Counted from the first letter of the stretch, positions 25,952 to 34,939 are shown. The stretch: DNA of 64,000 bases from Mesorhizobium comanense (GCF_005503535.1 NZ_SCNN01000003.1:361262-425261), one strand, 5' to 3'. Made by a program: numbers and translations. The notes: generated by a model not told the origin, from the sequence alone.

Positions 25952-27088
25952 TTGACCGCAGTGCCCGACATCGAGTTTCGCGGCGTCACCAAGCGCTATG
26001 GCGCGGTGACCGCGGTCACCGGCATTGATCTTTCTGTTCCGCCCTCCGCCTTTGTCGCCCTGCTCGGGCCGTCCGGCTGCGGCAAGACCACCTGCCTGCG
26101 CATGATCGGTGGCTTCGAGCAGCCGAGCGAGGGCCAGGTCTTCATTCGCGGCCAGGACATGGCCGGCACGCCGCCCTACCGGCGTCCGGTCAACATGGTG
26201 TTCCAGCAATACGCGCTGTTCCCGCATCTGGATGTCGAGGACAACGTTGCCTACGGGCTGTGCCAGGCACGACCACGACTGGCATCGCGCGAGATTGCCC
26301 GGCGGGCTGGCGAAGCGCTCGAAATGGTGCGGCTCGCCGGCTATGGTCGCCGCAAGATCCACGAACTGTCCGGCGGCCAGCAGCAGCGTGTCGCGCTGGC
26401 TCGCGCGCTGGTTAACAAGCCGGCGGTCCTGCTCCTCGACGAGCCGCTGGCGGCGCTCGACAAGAAACTGCGCACCGACATGCAGATCGAGTTGCAGAAC
26501 CTGCAGCGCGAGATCGGCATCACCTTCGTGCTCGTCACCCACGACCAGGAGGAAGCGCTCTCGATGAGCGATTTCGTCTGCGTCATGAATGGCGGACGCA
26601 TCGTCCAGCTCGGACAGCCGAGCGAGATCTATGACGAGCCGGCCGATCTGTTCGTCGCCGACTTCGTCGGCAAGACCAACCTGCTGAGCGGCACCGTCGC
26701 CGGACACTCAGGCGATCTGGTGGAGGTCGTGCTCGCCGATGGCACCGTCATCGCGGCGCGCAAGCGGACTGCCTTGCAAAAAGGCGAAGCCGTTTCGGTC
26801 AGCCTGCGTCCGGAATCGCTCAGCCTCGGCGCGCCGGAAAGCGCGCCGTTCAAGGGCATCGTGCGCAACCGCATTTTCCTGGGCTCGACCGCGGAATACG
26901 CGATCGAGGTCCAGGGCATCGGAACGCTGCTGGCCAAGGCCGATCACGTCATCGGCCACGGCAATCTCTTCAAGCCGGGCGAACCCGTCGCCATCGGCTT
27001 TGCCAAGGGAACGCCGCTGGCGTTTCCGGAAACCAAGAACAACGGGACCAACCAGAGGGTAACCAACCATGTCGAAATCATATCGTGA
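25952..27088 (+). CDS. Polyamine-type ABC transporter ATPase (PotA-like)
   Basis: This is a 378-residue NBD plus C-terminal TOBE domain. It has Walker A GPSGCGKTT, Q-loop FQQYALFPHL, signature ELSGGQQQRVALARAL, Walker B LLLDEPLAALD and H-loop VTHDQEEAL. The likely start is TTG 25952 (preceded by GGAG nine bases upstream), with GTG 25961 as the alternative; no ATG fits. It is first in an ATPase-SBP-permease-permease-SDR operon and overlaps the binding-protein gene by 20 bases. Confidence 0.87.
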   Translation: MTAVPDIEFRGVTKRYGAVTAVTGIDLSVPPSAFVALLGPSGCGKTTCLRMIGGFEQPSEGQVFIRGQDMAGTPPYRRPVNMVFQQYALFPHLDVEDNVAYGLCQARPRLASREIARRAGEALEMVRLAGYGRRKIHELSGGQQQRVALARALVNKPAVLLLDEPLAALDKKLRTDMQIELQNLQREIGITFVLVTHDQEEALSMSDFVCVMNGGRIVQLGQPSEIYDEPADLFVADFVGKTNLLSGTVAGHSGDLVEVVLADGTVIAARKRTALQKGEAVSVSLRPESLSLGAPESAPFKGIVRNRIFLGSTAEYAIEVQGIGTLLAKADHVIGHGNLFKPGEPVAIGFAKGTPLAFPETKNNGTNQRVTNHVEIIS

Positions 27089-28232
27089 CGGACTGCCGAT
27101 AAGCCCCGAGAACTTCGTCGACCAATTGATGCGCCTCAAGCGCGGCTCGATCGGCCGCCGCGATTTCCTCGGCCTCACCGGCCTCGGCATCGCAACGGCC
27201 GTGATGGCGCGCGAGATCGGCATCCTGCCGACGCCGGCCTTCGCCGCCGAAAACCTGGGCGACCGCATGTCGATCGCCACCTGGCCGAATTATCATGACC
27301 CGCAGACCTTCGAGAATTTCAAGAAGGACACCGGCGTCGCCGTCGAGGTCAATGTGTTCGGCTCCAACGAGGAGATGCTCGCCAAGCTGCAGGCAGGGGC
27401 CTCGGGCTGGAGCCTGTTTGTGCCGACGAACTACACCATCTCGACCTACAAGAAGCTCGGCATCATCGAGCCGCTGGACATGGCCAAGCTGGCGAATTTC
27501 GACGGCAAGTCGGAAGATTCGCGCTTCACCGCCGAAGGCACGATCGACGGTACGATCTATGCGGTGCCGAAGAACTGGGGCACCACCGGCTTTGCCGTCA
27601 ACACCAAGAAGCTCGCCAAGCCGATGACCAGCTGGAAGGAGTTCTGGGATACGGCCATGGCCGAGGCCGACGGCCGCACCATGGTGCATGATTACCAGCT
27701 GACCACGATCGGCAATGCGCTGAAATACTACGGCTACTCGTTCAACTCGCTGAAGCAGGACGAGCTCGCCAAGGCCGAGGAGCTGCTGCTCAAGGTCAAG
27801 CCGCATCTGTTCGCGGTCTCATCCGACTACCAGCCGGGCATGCGGGCGGGCGACGCCTGGATGACCATGTGCTGGACCAATGACGGCGCGCAGCTTCACC
27901 GCGACATTCCCGAGATCGCCTATGTGCTGGGCAAGGAAGGCGGCGAGATCTGGACCGATTTTTACGCCATCCCGAAGGATGCGCCGAACAAGCCGGCCGG
28001 TTATGCCTTGCTCAACTACCTGATGAACCCGCAGGTCGCCGTGAAGGAGCACCTGGCCAATGGTGCGCCGTCGACCGACGCGCGCGTCAACAAGCTGCTG
28101 CCCAAGGAAGTGCTCGACAATCCGATCCTCTATCCGGCGGCGGACCTTTTGACGCCGCTGGAGTTCGGCGCGGCGGCAACGCTGACCGATCCCGGCCGCG
28201 CCGAGCTGATGGCGCGCTTCAAGTCGGCCTGA
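27069..28232 (+). CDS. Polyamine-type ABC transporter binding protein (PotD-like)
   Basis: This 387-residue spermidine/putrescine-type binding protein has an extended N-terminus: ~35 residues precede the twin-arginine motif GRRDFLGLTGLG, and cleavage is expected near AFAAE. The mature start MSIATWPNYHDPQTFENF and the later KNWGTTGFAVNTKK match the PotD/PotF fold. It overlaps the ATPase stop by 20 bases. A strong hairpin lies after its stop. The substrate is likely a polyamine or related small cation, not proven. Confidence 0.87.
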   Translation: MSKSYRDGLPISPENFVDQLMRLKRGSIGRRDFLGLTGLGIATAVMAREIGILPTPAFAAENLGDRMSIATWPNYHDPQTFENFKKDTGVAVEVNVFGSNEEMLAKLQAGASGWSLFVPTNYTISTYKKLGIIEPLDMAKLANFDGKSEDSRFTAEGTIDGTIYAVPKNWGTTGFAVNTKKLAKPMTSWKEFWDTAMAEADGRTMVHDYQLTTIGNALKYYGYSFNSLKQDELAKAEELLLKVKPHLFAVSSDYQPGMRAGDAWMTMCWTNDGAQLHRDIPEIAYVLGKEGGEIWTDFYAIPKDAPNKPAGYALLNYLMNPQVAVKEHLANGAPSTDARVNKLLPKEVLDNPILYPAADLLTPLEFGAAATLTDPGRAELMARFKSA

Positions 28233-28257
28233 ACGTCGACCTGACGGGGACAATGAA

Positions 28258-28279
28258 CCGGCGGGCGCGTGCCCGCCGG
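28258..28279 (+). terminator. GC hairpin after the binding-protein gene
   Basis: The perfect 9-bp stem CCGGCGGGC (28258-28266) pairs with GCCCGCCGG (28271-28279) around the loop GCGT, 25 bases after the binding-protein stop and 17 before the permease. No U-tract is attached. It more likely protects upstream mRNA or attenuates than fully terminates. Confidence 0.6.
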
Positions 28280-28296
28280 CATCGGGGCGGTTTTCA

Positions 28297-29160
28297 ATGC
28301 ACGGCAACAGATTTCGGCATAATTTCCTGACCGCCTTGCTGCTCGCGCCGGCGACAGCGTGGCTGGTGGTGTTCCTCGTACTGCCGTTCATCGCCATCGC
28401 CGTGTTCAGCGTCGGTGAACGGGCGCCGGAGGGCGGCTACCAGGCTGCCTTCACGCTGGCGCAGTATGCCAATCTTCCGGCGCGCGCGACCGCCTTCTGG
28501 AACACGATGCTGCTGGCGCCGGTCGGCGCGCTCGCCTGCCTGCTCGTCGCCTATCCGGTTGCCTACTATCTTGCGCTGCGCGCGCCTCAGCGCTGGCGGC
28601 TGATCCTGCTGGCGCTGGTCGTCATTCCGTTCTGGACCAGCCTCCTGATGCGGACCTATGCCTGGATGTACATTCTGGGCGGGCGCGGCATACCGGCGCT
28701 GCTCGCCCTTGTCGGCATCGAGGATGTCAGGCTGATCAACACGCCGGGCGCCGTCCTGCTCGGCATCGTCTATGGCTATTTGCCGCTGATGATCCTGCCG
28801 ATCTATGTCAGCCTCGAACGGCTCGATCGCCGGCTTCTGGAGGCCTCGGCCGATCTCGGCGCGACGCCGCTGTCGACCTTTCTCGGGGTGACGCTCAAAC
28901 TCTCGCTGCCGGGCGTGATGACCGGCTTCTCGCTGGTCATGATCCTGCTGCTTGGGGAGTATCTGATCCCGACGCTGCTTGGCGGCGGCAAGGTGTTCTT
29001 CATCGGCAATGCGCTGGTCGACCTGTTCCTGCAGTCGCGCAACTGGCCGTTCGGCTCGGCCATCGCCATCACGCTGGTGGCTGTTTCGGTGGTGGTGCTG
29101 ATTGCCGCCAACCGTATCTCGACCCGGGTCTCGGGCGCTCGCCGGGTGGACCTGATCTGA
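28297..29160 (+). CDS. Polyamine-type ABC transporter permease (PotB-like)
   Basis: This 287-residue permease has six main hydrophobic segments. The EAA coupling loop reads LLEASADLGATPLSTFLGVTL, and the N-terminal part includes the typical NTMLLAPVGALACLL segment. The start ATG 28297 (MHGNRFRHNFL) follows the hairpin. Its stop overlaps the next permease start at 29160 (TGATG). It forms the heterodimeric channel of the importer. Confidence 0.88.
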   Translation: MHGNRFRHNFLTALLLAPATAWLVVFLVLPFIAIAVFSVGERAPEGGYQAAFTLAQYANLPARATAFWNTMLLAPVGALACLLVAYPVAYYLALRAPQRWRLILLALVVIPFWTSLLMRTYAWMYILGGRGIPALLALVGIEDVRLINTPGAVLLGIVYGYLPLMILPIYVSLERLDRRLLEASADLGATPLSTFLGVTLKLSLPGVMTGFSLVMILLLGEYLIPTLLGGGKVFFIGNALVDLFLQSRNWPFGSAIAITLVAVSVVVLIAANRISTRVSGARRVDLI

Positions 29161-29972
29161 TGCGCGCCTTTGTCACCGCCGTCTTTGCCTTCCTCTACCT
29201 GCCGATCGCACTGGTCGTGCTGTTCTCCTTCAACGCCGGCCGCCATGCCAGCGAGTTCACCGGGTTTTCCGTGCAATGGTATGGCACCGCGCTGTCCAAC
29301 CCGTTCCTCGTCGAGGCGCTGAAGAACAGCCTGTTCATCGCCACCACCAGCGCGCTTCTGGCGGCGGTGTGCGGCACGGCCGCGGCGCTCGGCCTGGCGC
29401 GGGTCGGTGCCCGGACCCGGGCTGTCTTCGACGGGTTGCTGGGTGCCGCGATCGTCGTTCCCGGCGTCGTCATCGGCATCTCGACGCTGGTCGCTCTGGT
29501 CCAGCTGTTCGCGGTCGTCAATCCGTTCCTCGCCTCGATCTGGCCAGGCGATCAGCCGCCCAGGCTGTCGCTTGGCTATGGCTCGATCATCGCCGCGCAC
29601 GGCCTGTTCTCGATGGCGCTCGTCACCATGATCGTCGGCACGCGGCTCGCCAGTCTCGACCGCAATCTGGTCGAAGCGTCGAGCGATCTCTACGCCACGC
29701 CGCTGACGACGTTCCGCTCGATCGTGTTGCCGCAGATCATGCCGGCGGTGGTCGCCGGCTTCCTGCTCGCCTTCACCTTTTCCTTCGACGATTTCATCGT
29801 CGCCTTCTTCGTCGCCGGCGCGCAGACGACGCTGCCGATCTATGTCTTCGCGTCCATCCGGCGCGGGGTGACGCCGGAAATCAATGCCATCGCGACCATC
29901 GTGCTGGTCGCCTCAGTCTTCCTCGTGGTGCTTGCCCAATGGCAGTTGCGCCAGCGCAAGCCATCCAACTGA
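29160..29972 (+). CDS. Polyamine-type ABC transporter permease (PotC-like)
   Basis: This 270-residue permease begins MRAFVTAVFAFLYLPIALVV, has the PotC-like FSVQWYGTAL segment and the EAA loop LVEASSDLYATPLTTFRSIV. The C-terminal part FSFDDFIVAFFVAGAQTTLP is a strong PotC/PotI signature. Translationally coupled to PotB-like; the SDR gene follows 10 bases later. Confidence 0.88.
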   Translation: MRAFVTAVFAFLYLPIALVVLFSFNAGRHASEFTGFSVQWYGTALSNPFLVEALKNSLFIATTSALLAAVCGTAAALGLARVGARTRAVFDGLLGAAIVVPGVVIGISTLVALVQLFAVVNPFLASIWPGDQPPRLSLGYGSIIAAHGLFSMALVTMIVGTRLASLDRNLVEASSDLYATPLTTFRSIVLPQIMPAVVAGFLLAFTFSFDDFIVAFFVAGAQTTLPIYVFASIRRGVTPEINAIATIVLVASVFLVVLAQWQLRQRKPSN

Positions 29973-29982
29973 AAGCCGCATC

Positions 29983-30744
29983 ATGATCCTCAAAGACCGC
30001 ATCGCCGTGGTGACAGGCGCCGGTTCCGGCATCGGACGCGCCGGCGCCATGATCATGGCCAGGGAAGGGGCGGTCGTGGTCATCGCCGACCGGGATCAGG
30101 CCAATGGAGACGCAACGGCGGCAGACATCCGGGCGCTGGGCGGCAGGGCCGAGGCAACCACCACCGACGTCAGCGACGATGCGGCGGTCGAGAAGCTCAT
30201 TGCCGGCACGCTCGACAGGCATGGTCGCATCGACATCCTGCACAATCATGCCGGTATCCAGGTCGGTGGAGCGCTGACCGAGGTGGACGTCGACGGCATG
30301 GACGCCTCATGGCGGGTCAATGTGCGGGCGCAGTTCCTGGCGGCGCGGATCGTCATGCCCTCCATGGTCGCGCAAGGCGGCGGCGTCATCCTCAACACCG
30401 CTTCCAATTCGGGCGTGTTCTACGATCGCGAGATGATCGCATATGCGACGTCGAAGCACGCCGTGGTGGCGATGACCCGGCAGATGTCGCTCGACTATGC
30501 CCGCCACAATGTCCGCGTCAACGCGCTCTGCCCGGGCTGGGTCGACACGCCGTTCAACGAACCGTTCATTGCCCAGATGGGCGGGCGCGAGGCGATCGAG
30601 ACCTATGTCCGCACCAAGATCCCGATGGCGCGCTGGGCCAGCGCCGAGGAGATCGCCGAGGCGATCCTGTTCCTGGTCTCGGACCGGTCATCCTTCATGA
30701 CCGGCCAGGCGCTGGTGATCGACGGTGGCGAGAGCATCGGCTGA
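29983..30744 (+). CDS. Short-chain dehydrogenase/reductase
   Basis: This 253-residue classical SDR has the cofactor motif TGAGSGIG near residue 11, the structural motif NHAG (variant of NNAG), the catalytic Ser in NTASNSG and YATSK. It is the last gene of the LuxR-controlled importer operon, ten bases after the permease, so it probably oxidises or reduces an imported compound or its product. Its last 57 bases overlap the 3' end of the convergent ampR gene, an arrangement that could cause transcriptional interference. Confidence 0.87.
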   Translation: MILKDRIAVVTGAGSGIGRAGAMIMAREGAVVVIADRDQANGDATAADIRALGGRAEATTTDVSDDAAVEKLIAGTLDRHGRIDILHNHAGIQVGGALTEVDVDGMDASWRVNVRAQFLAARIVMPSMVAQGGGVILNTASNSGVFYDREMIAYATSKHAVVAMTRQMSLDYARHNVRVNALCPGWVDTPFNEPFIAQMGGREAIETYVRTKIPMARWASAEEIAEAILFLVSDRSSFMTGQALVIDGGESIG

Positions 30745-31611
30745 TCGCAGCGTTTCTGCCTTCAGCCAGCCGGCGAAGCTGGCCATCGCCTGGGAGTTCT
30801 GGCGCCGGCGCCGAGCCGACAGCCAGTAGCGGCCGACATCGACCGTGGTGGCGAAGGGCTGGACCAGCTGGCCGCAACCGATCTCACGGCTGAACATCGA
30901 CACCGGCAGCAGCGCCACGCCGGCGCCCTGGACAGCGGCGCTGGCCATGGTGACGGAGGAATCGAAGACGATGCCCTTGACCGGCGGGCAATGGCGCCCG
31001 GCGGCCTCGAACCAGCGCAGCCATTCGTCCTCGCGGTACGAACACAGCAGCGTCTCCCGCATCAGGTCCGAGGGATCGCGCAGCCGCGCGGCGATCTCGG
31101 GCGCGCAGGCCGGCGAGAACGAACCGGGGAGCAGCGGTGTGTTCTCGGTCCCCTGCCAGGAACCGTCGCCGAAACGGATGGCGAAGTCGAGGCCGTCGGC
31201 GGCAAGGTTGACCCGGTTGTTGTTGGTCGAGATGCGCAGCTCGATGTCGGGGTAAGCCTGATGGAACAGCGGCAGTCTCGGGATCAGCCAGCCCGAGGCG
31301 AAGGTGCCGACCACGCCGATGGTGACGATGTCGTGGAAACGGCCGCCCTCGAAACGGTCGAGCGTGACGCTGATCCGGTTGAAGGCGTCACTCAGCACCG
31401 GCAGCAGCGCCTCGCCTTCTTCGCTCAAGGTGAGCCCATGCGGCAGGCGGCGGAACAGCCGCACGCCCAGCACCTCCTCGAGCCCCTTGACCTGATGGCT
31501 GACGGCGGCCTGGGTGACGCGCAATTCGAGGCCGGCGCCGGTAAAGCTGAGATGCCGCGCGGAAGCTTCGAAGGCGCGAAGGCCGTTCAGCGGCAGATGC
31601 GATCGTTTCAT
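30688..31611 (-). CDS. ampR: AmpR-type LysR regulator of beta-lactamase
   Basis: This 307-residue LysR protein opens with MKRSHLPLNGLRAFEASARH and LSFTGAGLELRVTQAAVSHQ, very close to the well-known AmpR N-terminus, and has the characteristic EALLPVLSDAFNRIS after the HTH. AmpR responds to muropeptides and controls a divergent beta-lactamase gene, which is exactly what lies at 31715. The C-terminus runs slightly longer than in enterobacterial AmpR and overlaps the 3' end of the convergent SDR by 57 bases. An effector domain with VVGTFASGWLIPRL follows the linker. Confidence 0.85.
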   Translation of the reverse strand: MKRSHLPLNGLRAFEASARHLSFTGAGLELRVTQAAVSHQVKGLEEVLGVRLFRRLPHGLTLSEEGEALLPVLSDAFNRISVTLDRFEGGRFHDIVTIGVVGTFASGWLIPRLPLFHQAYPDIELRISTNNNRVNLAADGLDFAIRFGDGSWQGTENTPLLPGSFSPACAPEIAARLRDPSDLMRETLLCSYREDEWLRWFEAAGRHCPPVKGIVFDSSVTMASAAVQGAGVALLPVSMFSREIGCGQLVQPFATTVDVGRYWLSARRRRQNSQAMASFAGWLKAETLRSADALATVDHQRLAGHEG

Positions 31612-31714
31612 TGTGTAGCCCTAGATTTTCTCATGGCGGGGGCGATGTTTACTCGTTTGCGGCGGCGTCAAATCAGGTCCAGTTCTGCGGCGCGGGGCAA
31701 GAGAGAGTATGGAT
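31612..31714. promoter_or_regulatory. ampR-bla divergent promoter region
   Basis: About 100 bases separate the divergent genes, as in known ampR-bla pairs. A candidate LysR contact, TAGATTTTCTCATG, lies beside the ampR start, and GTCAAATCAGG is further toward bla. The bla ribosome site is AGAGAGAG at 31700-31707. Exact operator positions are not certain. Confidence 0.45.
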
Positions 31715-32608
31715 ATGACGAGCAGACGCGGTTTCATCGGTGGCCTCGCGGTGGTTTTGACGGTTCCCATCACATTTGGCGCGATGGCGAGGGCGGCAAC
31801 GAGGCCGACAAAATTTGATGGGGTCTTGCCGAAAATAAGGCGGATCGAGGCTAAAAGCGGCGGCCGGCTCGGCGTGGCCTGCCGGATTTCCGGAACGACG
31901 GTTCAGTTCGGCTATCGCGAGAACGAGCTGTTTCCGATGTGCAGCACCTTCAAGGCGCTCATGGCGGCGCTTGTCCTGCACCGTGTCGATGGCGGCATCG
32001 AACAGCTCGACCGCGCCATCAAGGTTCCGCACGACGCCATCATCGCGAATTCGCCGACGACCAAGAAATTCGCCGGCGGCGAAATGACGGTGGCGCAGCT
32101 TTGCGAGGCGGCGGTGACGGTCAGCGACAATGGCGCGGCCAACCTGCTGCTGGCCTCCTTTGGCGGACCGCCGCAACTGACCGCCTATCTGCGCTCGATC
32201 GGCGACACGGTGACCCGGCTCGACCGGATCGAGCCGGAGTTGAACGAATCGGTGCCGGGCGACGTGCGTGACACCACCTCGCCGCTGGCCATGATCGAGG
32301 ATTACGAGCGTCTCGCCCTCGGCGATTCTCTTTCACAAAAGGGCAAGGCGCAGTTCGTCGACTGGCTGGTGGCCAACAAGACCGGCGACGAGCGTATCCG
32401 GGCCGCATTGCCGAAAGGATGGAAATGCGGCGACAAGACCGGCACCGGCGAGAAAGGCAGCACCAATGACGCGGCCGTCATCTGGCCGGCTTCAGGCAAT
32501 CCGATCCTGATGTCGGTCTATCTGACCGGCACGAAACAGAATCTGGCCAAGCGCAATGCGACGATTGCCTCCGTGTCACGGGTGCTGGTCGAAGCGATCG
32601 AGGCCTAG
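31715..32608 (+). CDS. Class A beta-lactamase
   Basis: This 297-residue serine beta-lactamase starts at ATG 31715 (MTSRRGFIGGLAVV, a twin-arginine-like signal); ATG 31709 is closer to the ribosome site and less likely. Active-site motifs are all intact: STFK (Ser77), SDN (137-139), EPELN (Glu173, the Glu166 equivalent) and KTGTG (Lys241). Cys precedes the active Ser, but the partner Cys of the class A carbapenemase disulfide is not at the matching place (that position is Gly). It hydrolyses beta-lactams in the periplasm. Inducible by the divergent AmpR. Confidence 0.93.
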   Translation: MTSRRGFIGGLAVVLTVPITFGAMARAATRPTKFDGVLPKIRRIEAKSGGRLGVACRISGTTVQFGYRENELFPMCSTFKALMAALVLHRVDGGIEQLDRAIKVPHDAIIANSPTTKKFAGGEMTVAQLCEAAVTVSDNGAANLLLASFGGPPQLTAYLRSIGDTVTRLDRIEPELNESVPGDVRDTTSPLAMIEDYERLALGDSLSQKGKAQFVDWLVANKTGDERIRAALPKGWKCGDKTGTGEKGSTNDAAVIWPASGNPILMSVYLTGTKQNLAKRNATIASVSRVLVEAIEA

Positions 32609-32622
32609 GCCCAGGCTGTCGG

Positions 32623-32641
32623 CGGCGCGGTTGCCGCGCCG
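32623..32641. terminator. Bidirectional hairpin between bla and aldehyde dehydrogenase
   Basis: The 8-bp perfect stem CGGCGCGG/CCGCGCCG with the loop TTG lies between convergent genes, 14 bases after the beta-lactamase stop and 6 before the dehydrogenase stop. No clear U-tract on either side. Confidence 0.55.
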
Positions 32642-32647
32642 CTCCTC

Positions 32648-34156
32648 TCACACATGCTTGCGGCCGCCGGTCTCGCGGAACCAACTGTCGGGATAGGGAT
32701 ACCACCAGTCCTGGATCGCCGGCTTGTGATCGATGATCACCATCTTGGAACGGCGGAAGGCGTCGAGCCCCTGGCGGCCGAGTTCGCGGCCAAGGCCGGA
32801 GGCCTTCCAGCCGCCGAACGGCAGCGCGTCATTGTCGATCAGCGGGTTGTTGACCCAGACCATGCCGGCCTCGAGCCGCTCGGCCGCCTCATGCGCTTCG
32901 GCGAGGTCGGTGGTGAACACCGACGCGCCGAGGCCGAACGGACTGTCATTGGCAAGCCTGATTGCCTCGTCGAAATCCCTGACCCGGCAGATGGCGGCGA
33001 CCGGTCCGAAACATTCTTCGCGCACGATCGCCATGTCCGGTGTGACACCGGTCAGGATGGTCGGCTCGTAGAACCAGCCGGTGTTGTGCGCCGGCGGGAT
33101 GCGGCCGCCGGTGACGGCAGTGGCGCCGTCGATGATGGCCTGGTCGACAAGGCGCATGACCTTGGCCCGCGCGGCCTCGCTGACCAGCGGACCGATCTCG
33201 GTCCTGTCTAGGCCGTTGCCGATCCGCAGCGCGCGGGTCTTTTCGGCGAAGAGCTCGACGAAGCGGTCATGCACGGCATCGACGACGAAGAAACGCTCGG
33301 CCGAGGTGCAGACCTGGCCGGTGAGGTGGAAGGCGGCAGTGACGCTGCCGGCGGCGGCAATATCCAGCGGGGCATGTCGGCTGATGATCAAGGGGTCGCT
33401 TCCGCCGGCCTCGATGACGCAGGGCTTCATCCGTTCGGCGCAGGCCACGGCCACCGCCTTGCCGGCGGCGACCGACCCGGTGAAGGCCACGGCATGGGTG
33501 CGCTCGGAGGCGATCAGCGCCTGCGCCGTCGCCGCGCCTCCGGGCAGGCAGGACACCAGCCCCTCCGGCAGGGTGCGGAACACGGCCATGTAGTCGAGCG
33601 TCGACAGCGTCGTCGCCTCCGCCGGCTTGATGACGCAGGCATTGCCGGCGGCGAGCGAGGCCGCGACCGTCCAGCACATCAAAAGGATCGGGAAGTTGTA
33701 GGGCATGATGTGGACGGAGACGCCGTAGGGTTCGTAGCGTGCATGCTGGAACGAACCCGCCTGCGTCGTGCCGGCCACCTTGCCGGCGTCGTCGCGGGCC
33801 ATCTCGGCATAGTAGCGGAAGATCGGCGCGCAATTGGCGATCTCGCCGATGGCTTCGGGATAGGGCTTGCCCATCTCGCGAACCATCAGTTCGGCGCAAT
33901 GGGTGAAGTCCGCCGCCTCGATGGCACTGGCGACGGCGTGCAGATGCCGGGCGCGGCTCTTGGCGTCGAGCTTCTTCCAGGCAGCCTGTGCCCTCGTCGC
34001 CACCGCCAGCACGGCGTCGATCTCGCCGTCGCTGGCCGACGCGATGGCACCGACGGTTTCGAGCGTTGCGGGATCGACTACCTTTTTCGCCGCGCCCGCC
34101 ATCGGGCGGAAGTCCGGATTGACGAAGAAGGTCGGCTGGTCAGGGGAGAAATGCAT
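32648..34156 (-). CDS. Aldehyde dehydrogenase, probable PuuC-like role
   Basis: This 502-residue NAD(P)+-dependent ALDH starts at ATG 34156, with GGAGAAGG six bases upstream (an in-frame GTG 34171 overlaps that ribosome site). It has the oxyanion region MPYNFPILLM, the cofactor segment FTGSVAAGKAV, the catalytic Glu in IEAGGSDP and the nucleophile Cys in TGQVCTSAERF. It lies downstream of the cupin-GT-importer genes on the same strand. In a gamma-glutamyl-amine pathway it would oxidise the aldehyde made by the FAD oxidase at 44288 (inference). Confidence 0.87.
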   Translation of the reverse strand: MHFSPDQPTFFVNPDFRPMAGAAKKVVDPATLETVGAIASASDGEIDAVLAVATRAQAAWKKLDAKSRARHLHAVASAIEAADFTHCAELMVREMGKPYPEAIGEIANCAPIFRYYAEMARDDAGKVAGTTQAGSFQHARYEPYGVSVHIMPYNFPILLMCWTVAASLAAGNACVIKPAEATTLSTLDYMAVFRTLPEGLVSCLPGGAATAQALIASERTHAVAFTGSVAAGKAVAVACAERMKPCVIEAGGSDPLIISRHAPLDIAAAGSVTAAFHLTGQVCTSAERFFVVDAVHDRFVELFAEKTRALRIGNGLDRTEIGPLVSEAARAKVMRLVDQAIIDGATAVTGGRIPPAHNTGWFYEPTILTGVTPDMAIVREECFGPVAAICRVRDFDEAIRLANDSPFGLGASVFTTDLAEAHEAAERLEAGMVWVNNPLIDNDALPFGGWKASGLGRELGRQGLDAFRRSKMVIIDHKPAIQDWWYPYPDSWFRETGGRKHV

Positions 34157-34206
34157 GTTGTCCTTCTCCACGCATGGAGCCTTCTGAGGAGTTCGCCTGC
34201 CGCAGC

Positions 34207-34551
34207 TCAGCGGATCATGTAGACCTTCTTGATGGTCTCATGGACGGTGCAGACGCCTTTCCAGTCCTGCGGGAAGAAAGCAGCCGTGTCCGGCTCGATC
34301 TCGATGACCTCGCCGGATTCGTGCACATAGGTGCAGCGTCCTTCGAGGAAGTGGCAGAACTCGTCGCGGGTGACATGGCAGTGCCATTTGCCTGGGGTGC
34401 AGACCCACAGTCCGCATTCGGAACGGCCTTCAGGTCCCTTGTAAAGCAGCTTGCCCGAGGTGTGGGACTGGCCTTCGATCATGGTGGGAATGACACCCCA
34501 GTCGACGAGATCCGTGATGGCGAGCGGCGATTGCATGATTGGCGTGGTCAT
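34207..34551 (-). CDS. Small single-domain cupin (DUF861/EutQ-like), copy 3 of tandem
   Basis: This 114-residue protein starts at ATG 34551 behind AAGGA. A single beta-barrel cupin is seen with GLWVCTPGKWHCHV followed by RDEFCHFLEG and FFPQDWKGVCTVHET. The RDEFCHFLEGR element and the W-x-G before the last strand are typical of DUF861 cupins related to EutQ C-terminal domains and ureidoglycine aminohydrolase lobes. It is third of three tandem paralogues. Catalytic or sensing function unknown. Confidence 0.78.
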   Translation of the reverse strand: MTTPIMQSPLAITDLVDWGVIPTMIEGQSHTSGKLLYKGPEGRSECGLWVCTPGKWHCHVTRDEFCHFLEGRCTYVHESGEVIEIEPDTAAFFPQDWKGVCTVHETIKKVYMIR

Positions 34552-34571
34552 TTGGATTTCCTTGAAGGGGT

Positions 34572-34913
34572 TCACCGGCACATGAAGGCCTTGGATAGCG
34601 TTTGCGTGATGATGGACGTGCCGGTCCAGCCGGCGGGAAAGAAGACGATGGTGCCGGCCTCGACCGGAATCTCTTCGCCGTTCTCATGGACGTAGCTGCC
34701 GCGTCCCGAGAGGAAATGGCAGAACTCGTCCGCGGCGAACGTGATCTTGCGGGTGCCCGGCGTGCAGGACCACAGGCCGCATTCGCTGGATCCGTCGGGG
34801 TTCTTCGACAGGATCTTTCCAGAGGCGCGCGGCGAGCCCGCCAGCGTGTTGGCGCTCGCGCCCCAGTCTTCCAGTTCCACGGTCGAGGCGTCGGGCCAGT
34901 GCGGTGTCGGCAT
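34572..34913 (-). CDS. Small single-domain cupin (DUF861/EutQ-like), copy 2 of tandem
   Basis: This 113-residue protein starts at ATG 34913 with AGGAG upstream. It shares the layout of its neighbours: VELEDWGASANTLAGSPRAS at the N-terminus, GLWSCTPGTRKITF, then ADEFCHFLSGRGSYV and FFPAGWTGTSIITQT. The conserved Glu and His in DEFCHFL could bind a metal, but the second metal-binding His set of classic cupins is not obvious. Same strand and close spacing to both neighbours, so co-transcribed. Confidence 0.78.
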   Translation of the reverse strand: MPTPHWPDASTVELEDWGASANTLAGSPRASGKILSKNPDGSSECGLWSCTPGTRKITFAADEFCHFLSGRGSYVHENGEEIPVEAGTIVFFPAGWTGTSIITQTLSKAFMCR

Positions 34914-34939
34914 GTTTTCTCCTGCTCGGCTCAATCGGT

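Noticed and set aside
31715..32608. Possible class A carbapenemase because of a Cys before the active Ser
   Set aside because: The partner Cys four residues after the KTG lysine is absent; the other Cys lies before KTG, so the diagnostic disulfide is not supported.
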